10,673 bases of DNA from an uncultured Clostridia bacterium. GTDB lineage: Bacteria; Bacillota; Clostridia; Oscillospirales; Oscillospiraceae. Made by a program: the position numbers and the translations under genes. The notes under the pieces were generated by a model. The model was given only the letters and a program-made list of their open reading frames with translations, searched no databases and was not told the origin of the DNA. Positions 5,606 to 10,673 of the stretch are shown one piece after another; positions within the stretch are counted from its first letter, which is position 1; every line of letters starts with the position of its first letter. The stretch covers positions 1 through 10,673 of the forward strand of contig CAMEWZ010000046.1 in NCBI GenBank assembly GCA_945946745.1, read 5' to 3'.

Positions 5606-6010
5606 ATGGAAGAAAACAAGGAAATTCTGGAGCTGCTTCGGCAGATTGAAAAATCCAACCGTCAGAGAGTTCGCATGGGCAGAATTCTCTGTGCCCTGGC
5701 GCTGGCGGCGGTGCTGTGCTGCTGCGCAACCTTTGGGGTGGTGTACAGCCTTGTTCCCCAGGCCAACGCGGTGCTGACCCAGACCCAGACGGTTCTGGGC
5801 AATCTGGAGAGCACCACCCAGCAGCTGGCAGAGCTGGATCTGGCCCAGATGGTCGCCAACGTGGACGCCCTGGCGGTATCCGGCCAGCAGAGCCTGGAGC
5901 AGTCCATGGACAAGCTGAACAGCATCGACTTTGACGCCCTCAACCAGGCCATCCAGGATCTGGCCAGCGTCATTCAGCCTCTGTCCCGGCTGTCCGGCAT
6001 GTTCCGGTAA
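5606..6010 (+). CDS. Small single-pass membrane protein of unknown function
   Basis: I do not recognise this 134-residue protein as a named family. A charged N-terminal helix (1-25, EENKEILELLRQIEKSNRQR) is followed by one hydrophobic segment at about 27-49, rich in Ala, Leu and Cys. The remaining 85 residues are helical and amphipathic, with Leu/Val spacing like a coiled coil and few prolines, resembling DUF948-like tethered helices. The expected topology is N-terminus in the cytosol and the helical part outside. AAGGAG lies 8 nt before the ATG at 5606. The gene stands alone behind repeat copy 2, and its stop codon directly abuts that of plsY on the other strand. Confidence 0.85.
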   Translation: MEENKEILELLRQIEKSNRQRVRMGRILCALALAAVLCCCATFGVVYSLVPQANAVLTQTQTVLGNLESTTQQLAELDLAQMVANVDALAVSGQQSLEQSMDKLNSIDFDALNQAIQDLASVIQPLSRLSGMFR

Positions 6011-6623
6011 CTAGCGGATCCGTTTGTCCCCCCGGATGGTGCTGCGCAGGCCGATTTCCTCCCGCTTGACAATCCGCGCCAGATTCTCCCAATGCTTGTC
6101 CAGCATCACCAGGGTTCCAACGCACAAGATTGCCGTCAGCACCAGACTTCCGGTGGCAATGCCCAGGTAGGCCGGAACCACCACGATGGTCGCTACGGTT
6201 CCGACGGCAATGTAGTCGGTAATCAGCGTGGCCAGAAGGATCACCAACGCCACGATCAGCGCCAGCTTCCAGTTCAGCGCCAGGGTCATGCCGAAATAGG
6301 AGGCCAGCCCCTTTCCGCCCCGGAAGCCCAGGTAAAAAGGGGAAAATATGCCCCAGCACACAGGCAATGCCCGCCACCGCGCCCACATAGTCCAGTCCCG
6401 GCAGCAGCCACTTCGCCAGGAAAACCGCCAGTACCGCCTTGCCGATATCATGCAGCGCCACGGCGATGCCCGCACCCCAGCCGAACAGCACCGTGGCATT
6501 GGACGCGCCCAAATTGCCGCTGCCCGCCTTGCGGACATCCGCGTGCTTGTATTTTCCAATATAATACGCCATGCTGGAGCAGCCCAAAAGATAGCCCAGC
6601 ACAGACGCGAACAGGTAGCCCAT
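6011..6623 (-). pseudogene. plsY: Glycerol-3-phosphate acyltransferase PlsY, broken by a single-base frameshift
   Basis: PlsY moves an acyl group from acyl-phosphate to glycerol-3-phosphate, the first membrane step of phospholipid synthesis in most Firmicutes. From the ATG at 6623 residues 1-96 read normally, with motif 1 GSGNLGASNATVLFG (34-48) and motif 2 beginning GHIFPF (91-96). The frame is then lost. The following YLGFRGGKGLAS, four or five membrane helices and motif 3 KHWENLARIVKREE (176-189) are in another frame, ending at TAG 6011-6013. Removing one base at the A5/G4 run (6334-6342) restores a protein of about 203 residues, the normal PlsY length. As written, translation would give 217 residues with an unrelated tail ending at 5970. 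This may be a real mutation or a homopolymer sequencing error. Confidence 0.9.
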
Positions 6624-6650
6624 AGGTCTTACCGCCTTTCTTTTTTCCCA

Positions 6651-6679
6651 ATTGTACCATAAGGCGTCCCTTTTGAGAA
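6651..6679 (-). promoter_or_regulatory. plsY promoter
   Basis: On the minus strand TTCTCA (6674-6679) and TACAAT (6651-6656) are 17 bp apart, with an extended -10 (TGG). The predicted leader is about 20 nt. The -35 match is weak, so the extended -10 would carry most of the activity. Confidence 0.55.
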
Positions 6680-6713
6680 GAGGCAGCGGGGATTTTTCCG
6701 TTCTTTTTCCCGC

Positions 6714-6742
6714 TTGACCGGTCTGGGAATCTGTGATATCAT
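6714..6742 (+). promoter_or_regulatory. HIT gene promoter
   Basis: TTGACC (6714-6719) and TATCAT (6737-6742) are 17 bp apart with an extended -10 (TGA). The start would be near 6749, giving a leader of about 43 nt. It is divergent from the plsY promoter. Confidence 0.72.
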
Positions 6743-6791
6743 TCTTTTAGGGATAAACACCAATATTTTCAACCAGAAAGAGGTAATTTTT

Positions 6792-7211
6792 ATGAAAGAC
6801 TGCAACTGCGGCTACTGCATGGGCGGCGACATTCTGGCGGGCTTCGGCATCAAGATCTGCGACTTGAAGGTTTCTCAGCTGATCCTGTTCAAGGAGCAGA
6901 GCCATCCCGGCCGGGTGATCGTGGCCTATAAGGATCACGTCTCCGAGCTGGTGGACATTTCCGCCGAGGATCGAGCCGCTTTCTTCGAGGATGTAGCCAC
7001 CGCGGCCAACGCCCTGCACAAGGCCTTCCACCCGGATAAGATCAACTACGGCGCCTACGGCGACGGCGGCTGCCATCTGCACTTCCACCTGGTGCCCAAG
7101 TACAAGGACGAATTCGAGTGGGGCACTCCCTTCGCCATGAACCCCGGCAAGACCTATTTGACGGATGCCGAGTACGATGAAATGATCGCCAAGATCAAAG
7201 CCGCCCTGTAA
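6792..7211 (+). CDS. HIT-family nucleotide-binding protein
   Basis: A 139-residue cytosolic protein of the histidine triad superfamily, which hydrolyses or transfers nucleotide phosphates (Hint/Fhit/HinT-like). The triad is GCHLHFHLVPKY (93-104), with H95, H97 and H99 in the HxHxH pattern; H97 and H99 should be the catalytic pair. The N-terminus carries CNCGYC (4-9), resembling the zinc-binding CxxC start of many bacterial HIT proteins. HPGRVIVAYKDHVSEL (38-53) is the usual beta-strand and helix before the core. The ATG at 6792 has AGAGGT about 8 nt upstream; a longer frame back to 6714 would start inside the promoter. It is monocistronic, ending in a bidirectional terminator. Confidence 0.92.
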   Translation: MKDCNCGYCMGGDILAGFGIKICDLKVSQLILFKEQSHPGRVIVAYKDHVSELVDISAEDRAAFFEDVATAANALHKAFHPDKINYGAYGDGGCHLHFHLVPKYKDEFEWGTPFAMNPGKTYLTDAEYDEMIAKIKAAL

Positions 7212-7212
7212 A

Positions 7213-7256
7213 CACAAACCGCCCCCAAAGCGATGCGCTCTGGAGGCGGTTTTGTG
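7213..7256. terminator. Bidirectional terminator between the HIT and degV genes
   Basis: CACAAACCGCC (7213-7223) pairs with GGCGGTTTTGTG (7245-7256), with an inner AGCG/CGCT stem. The plus strand ends in GGCGGTTTTGTG; the minus strand reads GCGGTTTGTGTTT. It starts 2 bp after the HIT stop codon and 17 bp after degV on the other strand. Confidence 0.85.
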
Positions 7257-7273
7257 CCGGTTACTCGTTCATC

Positions 7274-8119
7274 CTATTCCGCGGCAAAGAAGGCCACCGC
7301 CACCGCGCCGGGGCCGGCATGGGTGCCCACCACGCTGCCCACGATGGAGATGGGCAGCTTATCCACCTTGCCCTCCCACAGCGCGGCGCTGTCGGTGATG
7401 TACTTTTGCAGCAGCGTATCGCTCAGGCCGGTGTAGCCCAGCAGCAGGGGCTTGGCAAAATCCACGCCGCCGGCCTTGCCGATCTCCTGCACCAGCAGAT
7501 TATTGCCCTGCTTGGAGCCACGGGCCTTGCCCAGCATCTTCACCTCGCCGTCGTCCACGCAGATCACCGGCTTGATGTTCAGCAGTCCTCCGGCAAAGGC
7601 CACGGTGGAGGAGATCCGGCCGCCCTTTTTTAGGTATTCCAGGGTATCCAGCAGGGCCAGCAGCCGTACCTTCTCCCGCTTTTGCATCAGCTTCCAGGCC
7701 AGTTCCTCCGCCCCCATGCCCTTATCCGCCAGGCTTAGGGCGTACTCCGTCAGAATGCCGCAGCCCAGAGTCACCGTCAAGCTGTCCACTACGAACACCT
7801 TGCCGGGGAAATCCGCCGCGGCGATGGTGGCGCTCTGGCAGGTGCCGGACAGCTTGGAGGAAAGGGTGATGCACACCACCTCGTCCCCCGCGTCCACCGC
7901 CTGCTGAAAAACCTCCGTAAAGGCCATGGGGGTGGGCTGGCTGGTGGTGGGCAGGGTATCGCTCTCCACCAGCATTTCATAAAACTTCTTCGCGTCGATG
8001 TCCACGCCGGAAACGTACTGCTTGTCCCCGAAATGGATGGTCAAGGGAACCACCTTCACCCGGCTGGCCACCTGAGGGGGCATATCCGTGGTGGAATCAA
8101 CGATAATCTGAACGCTCAT
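7274..8119 (-). CDS. DegV-family (FakB-like) fatty-acid-binding protein
   Basis: A 281-residue protein of normal length for the family. DegV proteins bind a fatty acid, and the FakB members present it to the kinase FakA to make acyl-phosphate, the PlsY substrate. Signatures are IVDSTTDMP (6-14), the carboxylate-binding TTSQPTP (58-64) and SSKLSGTCQSA (87-97), EYLKKGGRIS (161-170) and the C-terminal GTHAGPGA (265-272) with the conserved histidine H267. AAGGTG lies about 5 nt before the ATG at 8119. It begins 9 bp after the stop of the MarR gene, so the two form an operon. The reaction is known for the family; which fatty acid is bound here cannot be told. Confidence 0.93.
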   Translation of the reverse strand: MSVQIIVDSTTDMPPQVASRVKVVPLTIHFGDKQYVSGVDIDAKKFYEMLVESDTLPTTSQPTPMAFTEVFQQAVDAGDEVVCITLSSKLSGTCQSATIAAADFPGKVFVVDSLTVTLGCGILTEYALSLADKGMGAEELAWKLMQKREKVRLLALLDTLEYLKKGGRISSTVAFAGGLLNIKPVICVDDGEVKMLGKARGSKQGNNLLVQEIGKAGGVDFAKPLLLGYTGLSDTLLQKYITDSAALWEGKVDKLPISIVGSVVGTHAGPGAVAVAFFAAE

Positions 8120-8128
8120 ACTGTCACC

Positions 8129-8596
8129 TTATCCTTCCGTATGTTCCAATTGAATTCCATGTTTGCAAATATTGTGGAGATTCTCCGAGATCAGCGCCAG
8201 CGCCTGATAAAAAACCTCCCGTTTCTCGTCATCCAGCCCAGCGCCTGCCTGCTCCACCGCCAGTTGGGCCGTCCGGCTCACCGTGGCGGCGGCGGCTCTG
8301 CCCTGCTCCGTCAGCATCAGGCTGGCCCGGTAGCGGGAGCCGTTGCGCTCCTCCCGGCGAACCATGCCGGACTGCTCCAGCTCCGCCAGGGTGCGGGAAA
8401 TGGCCGCCTTGTCCCGCTCGCACAGCTCGCACAGCCGAGCGGCGGTGATGCCCTGGGGATACCGGCTCATGGCCAGAAGGCACTGGGCCTGGGGGCCTTT
8501 CATGCCGTATTTCGCCATCTCCACCCGCTCGATTTTTTGAATGTCGTGATACATGCTGGAAACCGCCGTGGAGAATATTTCATATCTGCTTACCAT
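8129..8596 (-). CDS. MarR-family transcriptional regulator
   Basis: A 155-residue winged-helix dimer. Helices at 1-40 (MVSRYEIFSTAVSSMYHDIQ) and at the C-terminus form the dimer interface. The DNA-binding core is ITAARLCELCERDKAAISRT (50-69) with wing residues GMVRREERNGSRYRASLMLT (77-96). GGAGG lies 8 nt before the ATG at 8596; a longer in-frame reading to 8794 runs through the promoter and is not used. It is co-transcribed with degV and lies behind two GTTG-N3-CAAC-like sites, so autoregulation is likely. Because it controls a FakB-like gene, a lipid-responsive role like that of FabT is possible, but its operators do not look like a FabT site I know. Confidence 0.9.
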   Translation of the reverse strand: MVSRYEIFSTAVSSMYHDIQKIERVEMAKYGMKGPQAQCLLAMSRYPQGITAARLCELCERDKAAISRTLAELEQSGMVRREERNGSRYRASLMLTEQGRAAAATVSRTAQLAVEQAGAGLDDEKREVFYQALALISENLHNICKHGIQLEHTEG

Positions 8597-8615
8597 GTTC
8601 CGCGCCTCCAATGTT

Positions 8616-8664
8616 GTTGTCTCAACGAGAAACAGTATAGCAAATAGTTGTTGTGTTGTCAACA
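8616..8664. promoter_or_regulatory. Two MarR-type operator-like sites around the marR-degV promoter
   Basis: GTTGTCTCAAC (8616-8626) lies downstream of the transcription start and TGTTGTCAACA (8654-8664) covers the -35 box. An outer inverted pair AATGTTG (8610-8616) and CAACATT (8660-8666) links them. Binding by the adjacent MarR protein is inferred. Confidence 0.6.
8634..8662 (-). promoter_or_regulatory. marR-degV promoter
   Basis: TTGACA (8657-8662) and TATACT (8634-8639) on the minus strand, 17 bp apart. Its -35 box is only 25 bp from that of the divergent pyrC promoter, so repressor bound here might also affect pyrC. Confidence 0.88.
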
Positions 8665-8687
8665 TTTTTCTTCCCGTCAATTTTCTC

Positions 8688-8716
8688 TTGACAAGCGGAT
8701 GCCGCCATGCTATAAT
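8688..8716 (+). promoter_or_regulatory. Perfect-consensus pyrC promoter
   Basis: TTGACA (8688-8693) and TATAAT (8711-8716) with a 17-bp spacer. The predicted start is near 8723, leaving a leader of about 85 nt before the pyrC ATG at 8809. Confidence 0.9.
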
Positions 8717-8732
8717 TTTCAAGATAAATACA

Positions 8733-8795
8733 CAGCGGCTTGCCGCATACCCTGTCTTGCCGCTGCGGCAGGATATTTTTTTGGGTATCCGCAAG
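8733..8795 (+). promoter_or_regulatory. Attenuator-like leader of pyrC
   Basis: A terminator hairpin of about 10 bp (8753-8762 with 8766-8775, loop CTG) is followed by seven Ts (8776-8782), before the ribosome binding site. Upstream, CAGCGGC (8733-8739) is perfectly complementary to GCCGCTG (8759-8765), the 5' arm and loop of the terminator, so it can act as antiterminator. The same upstream bases can instead close a GCGG/CCGC hairpin with a CTTG loop (8735-8746). Two more complementary pairs, ATACCC (8747-8752) with GGGTAT (8783-8788) and CTTGC (8739-8743) with GCAAG (8791-8795), bracket the terminator and reach the SD. No PyrR-type binding loop is evident to me. Confidence 0.65.
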
Positions 8796-8808
8796 AAAGG
8801 AGACAGCT

Positions 8809-10023
8809 ATGACCGATCTGACCAAGGCAAAGGTAATTTCCGCATCCCTGGGCAGTGTTTTTGTGGACGGTATTGGTGCTTTTATTTCCTCCCCTGTGCT
8901 TTCTGTTTTCAATTCTCCGAATTACGTGATTTTCCCCGGCTTTTGTGACGTGCATGTGCATTTCCGAGAGCCGGGTTTTTCTTATAAGGAGACCATTGCC
9001 ACAGGAAGCCTTGCCTCAGCCCGGGGCGGCTACACGGCGGTATGCACCATGCCCAACCTAAACCCGGTGCCCGACAGCGTGGAGAACCTGAAAATTCAGC
9101 AGGATATCATCCGGGATGCCGCCTGCATCCATGTTTACCCCTACGGTGCCATCACCGTTGGCGAAAAGGGCGAAATCCTCGCGGATCTGGAGGGCATGGC
9201 CTCCGGTGTTGTGGGCTTTTCCGATGACGGCCGGGGCGTCCAGGATACGGACACCATGCGCCAGGCCATGCTCCGGGCCAAGGCCCTGGGCAAGCCCATT
9301 GTGGCCCACTGCGAGGACAATTCCCTCCTCCGGGGCGGCTACATCCACGATGGCGCCTACGCCAAGGCCCACGGCCATCGGGGCATCTGCTCCGAAAGCG
9401 AGTGGGGCCAGATTGCCCGGGACTTAGAGCTGGTGAAGGAGACCGGGGTTGCCTACCACATCTGCCACATCTCCACCAAGGAAAGCGTGGCTCTCATCCG
9501 CAAGGCCAAGGCCGAGGGACTGGATGTGACCTGCGAGACCGGGCCACACTATCTGGTGATGGACGACAGCATGCTGCAAGAGGACGGCCGGTTTAAAATG
9601 AACCCGCCCCTGCGGGACAAGTCTGACCGGGAGGCCCTGGTGGAAGGCATTCTGGACGGCACCATCGACATGATCGCCACCGACCACGCCCCCCACTCCG
9701 CGGAGGAAAAATCCCGAGGGCTGGAAAAGAGCGCCTTCGGCGTGGTGGGCATCGAGACGGCCTTCCCCATTTTGTACACCTATTTGGTCAAGCCCGGTAT
9801 CCTCAGCCTGGAGCGGCTGGTGGAGCTGCTGGCCGTGAACCCCCGGAAGCGCTTCGGCCTGCCGCTGGGCAGCGACTTCTCCGTCTGGGACTTAAACGCC
9901 AGCTACGAGATCGACCCCAAGGACTTTCTCTCCCAGGGAAAAGCCACTCCCTTCGCCGGCTGGCAGGTCAGCGGCAAATGCCTGGCAACGGTCTGCGGCA
10001 GCCAGATCGTCTACCGGGCATAA
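8809..10023 (+). CDS. pyrC: Dihydroorotase, class I
   Basis: A 404-residue zinc amidohydrolase that interconverts carbamoyl-aspartate and dihydroorotate, the third step of de novo pyrimidine synthesis. Metal and substrate motifs are DVHVHFREPG (47-56, H49 and H51), TMPNLNP (80-86), GFSDDG (136-141) where class I bacterial enzymes use Asp instead of a carboxylated Lys, H167, H220 in YHICHIS, and ATDHAPH (290-296). AAAGGAG lies 6 nt before the ATG at 8809; an in-frame TTG at 8740 would place the start inside the leader hairpins. The part before HxH is about 10-15 residues shorter than in typical class I enzymes, so the N-terminal beta domain is reduced. carB follows after a 177-bp gap. Confidence 0.95.
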   Translation: MTDLTKAKVISASLGSVFVDGIGAFISSPVLSVFNSPNYVIFPGFCDVHVHFREPGFSYKETIATGSLASARGGYTAVCTMPNLNPVPDSVENLKIQQDIIRDAACIHVYPYGAITVGEKGEILADLEGMASGVVGFSDDGRGVQDTDTMRQAMLRAKALGKPIVAHCEDNSLLRGGYIHDGAYAKAHGHRGICSESEWGQIARDLELVKETGVAYHICHISTKESVALIRKAKAEGLDVTCETGPHYLVMDDSMLQEDGRFKMNPPLRDKSDREALVEGILDGTIDMIATDHAPHSAEEKSRGLEKSAFGVVGIETAFPILYTYLVKPGILSLERLVELLAVNPRKRFGLPLGSDFSVWDLNASYEIDPKDFLSQGKATPFAGWQVSGKCLATVCGSQIVYRA

Positions 10024-10033
10024 TCTGCCCCCG

Positions 10034-10060
10034 GTAGGGCGGCTTGCCTTCAAGCCGCCG
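10034..10060 (+). repeat. REP-like palindromic element A
   Basis: GTAGGGCGG head followed by a perfect 9-bp stem, GGCGGCTTG (10038-10046) with CAAGCCGCC (10051-10059), around a CCTT loop. It starts 10 bp after the pyrC stop codon. It shares the GTAGGGCGG head and CCGCCG tail with element B in the opposite orientation. Confidence 0.75.
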
Positions 10061-10081
10061 CATGGAACTGGTTTGAAAAAT

Positions 10082-10129
10082 CCGGCGGGCTGAGGGCAGC
10101 CCCGGCGGGCTGAGGGCAGCCCGCCCTAC
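10082..10129 (-). repeat. REP-like element B with a 20-bp tandem duplication
   Basis: A 20-bp unit, CCGGCGGGCTGAGGGCAGCC, stands at 10082-10101 and again at 10102-10121. The second forms a perfect 9-bp stem (10104-10112 with 10117-10125, loop AGGG) and ends in the inverted GTAGGGCGG head (10121-10129). A and B thus form an inverted pair. No T tract follows, so any termination would be weak. Confidence 0.78.
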
Positions 10130-10200
10130 GCGAAAATCTCAGATTCCATTCATTTATTATTGATATCAATTCCAATAAACTTTTTTGGAGGAAACGAAAC

Positions 10201-10673
10201 ATGGCAAAGAGAACAGACATCAAGAAAATTCTGATCATCGGCTCCGGCCCCATCGTCATCGGCCAGGCGGCGGAATTTGACTACGCCGGAACCCAGGCCT
10301 GTCTGGCATTGAAGGAAGAGGGCTATGAGGTGGTGCTGTGCAATTCCAACCCCGCCACCATCATGACCGACACCATGATCGCCGACAAGGTCTACATGGA
10401 GCCGCTGACTCTGGAATATATCGCCAAGATCATCCGCTACGAGCGTCCTGACGCCATCATCCCCGGCATCGGCGGCCAGACGGGACTGAACCTGGCCATC
10501 CAGCTGGAAAAGAAGGGCATTCTGAAGGAGTGCCGGGTGAAACTCCTGGGCACCCCCAGCGCCTCCATCGAGCGGGCCGAGGATCGGGAGCTGTTCAAGG
10601 AGATGTGCCTGTCCATCGGCGAACCCGTCATTCCCTCCGAGATCACCTACTCCATCGAGGAAGCCAAAGCCGC
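10201..10673 (+). CDS. carB: Carbamoyl-phosphate synthase large subunit (N-terminal part, runs off the window)
   Basis: CarB makes carbamoyl phosphate from bicarbonate, ammonia delivered by the CarA glutaminase, and ATP, for pyrimidine and arginine synthesis. The 157 visible residues are the start of a protein that is usually about 1060-1070 long. They include IKKILIIGSGPIVIGQAAEF (7-26), DYAGTQACLALKEEGYEVVL (27-46), NSNPATIMTD (48-57) and PGIGGQTGLNLAI (89-101), all hallmarks of the first pre-ATP-grasp domain. GGAGG lies 9 nt before the ATG at 10201. It follows pyrC in the same direction, but carA is not between them. I see no convincing promoter in the 177-bp gap; a 12-bp palindrome, ATTGATATCAAT, lies at 10159-10170. 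Confidence 0.96.
   Translation, partial: MAKRTDIKKILIIGSGPIVIGQAAEFDYAGTQACLALKEEGYEVVLCNSNPATIMTDTMIADKVYMEPLTLEYIAKIIRYERPDAIIPGIGGQTGLNLAIQLEKKGILKECRVKLLGTPSASIERAEDRELFKEMCLSIGEPVIPSEITYSIEEAKA

Noticed and set aside
6334..6342. Programmed ribosomal frameshift in plsY
   Set aside because: Known PlsY proteins are made from a single frame, no -1 slippery heptamer or downstream structure is evident, and the shift needed is +1. Mutation or homopolymer error is simpler, although slippage cannot be excluded from sequence alone.
8597..8794. Longer reading of the MarR protein starting at 8794
   Set aside because: It overlaps both divergent promoters and lacks family similarity. GGAGG precedes the ATG at 8596.
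8740..8808. In-frame TTG at 8740 as the pyrC start or as a leader peptide
   Set aside because: The stretch coincides with the leader hairpins and the T tract, has no ribosome binding site, and AAAGGAG points to the ATG at 8809. It is in frame with pyrC and has no stop codon, so it is not a separate leader peptide.
10082..10121. CRISPR array
   Set aside because: The two 20-bp units are directly adjacent with no spacer between them, so this is a tandem duplication of a hairpin half.

Overview
The window looks like chromosomal DNA of a fairly GC-rich Firmicute, most likely a gut clostridium of the Oscillospiraceae/Ruminococcaceae type. The basis is strong GGAGG-type ribosome binding sites, near-consensus sigma-A promoters with 17-bp spacers, and typical Firmicute families (YtrA-type GntR with ABC pair, SdpR/SdpI-like pair, DegV, PlsY, class I PyrC). 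The lineage is an inference from gene content, not a match to a named genome.

Layout. (1) 1-170, minus: the 5' part of greA, with its promoter at 213-241. (2) 319-2487, minus: a three-gene operon of an ArsR/SdpR-like repressor, a YhfC-type membrane protein and a large SdpI-like membrane protein. It has a consensus promoter flanked by two repressor-like operators and ends in a terminator at 261-303. (3) 2605-2846: hairpins plus copy 1 of a 120-bp structured repeat. (4) 2846-5284, minus: a GntR/YtrA-type repressor, ABC ATPase and ABC permease operon, followed by a nitroreductase with its own promoter. The GntR promoter is perfect consensus and overlaps a 37-bp palindrome. (5) 5345-5605: a minus-strand terminator with no gene in front of it, copy 2 of the 120-bp repeat and a 16-bp tandem duplication. 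(6) 5606-6010, plus: a small one-pass membrane protein of unknown function. (7) 6011-6623, minus: plsY, broken by a single-base frameshift. (8) 6792-7211, plus: a HIT-family protein, divergent from plsY. (9) 7274-8596, minus: a MarR regulator and a DegV (FakB-like) fatty-acid-binding protein. (10) 8809-10023, plus: dihydroorotase pyrC with an attenuator-like leader. (11) 10034-10129: REP-like hairpins. (12) 10201-10673, plus: the start of carB.

How the genes fit together. Two small membrane modules (sdp-like and ytr-like), each led by its own repressor and operator, look like stress or antimicrobial-peptide response systems. plsY, DegV/FakB and the MarR regulator suggest phospholipid and fatty-acid handling. 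pyrC and carB belong to de novo pyrimidine synthesis.

The most unusual signal is the 120-bp repeat at 2727-2846 and 5444-5563. The two copies differ at eight bases with no indels. Four changes form two compensated base pairs in one stem and the other four lie in loops, as expected if a folded structure is under selection. The second strongest is the pyrC leader, where a terminator hairpin competes with an upstream pairing.
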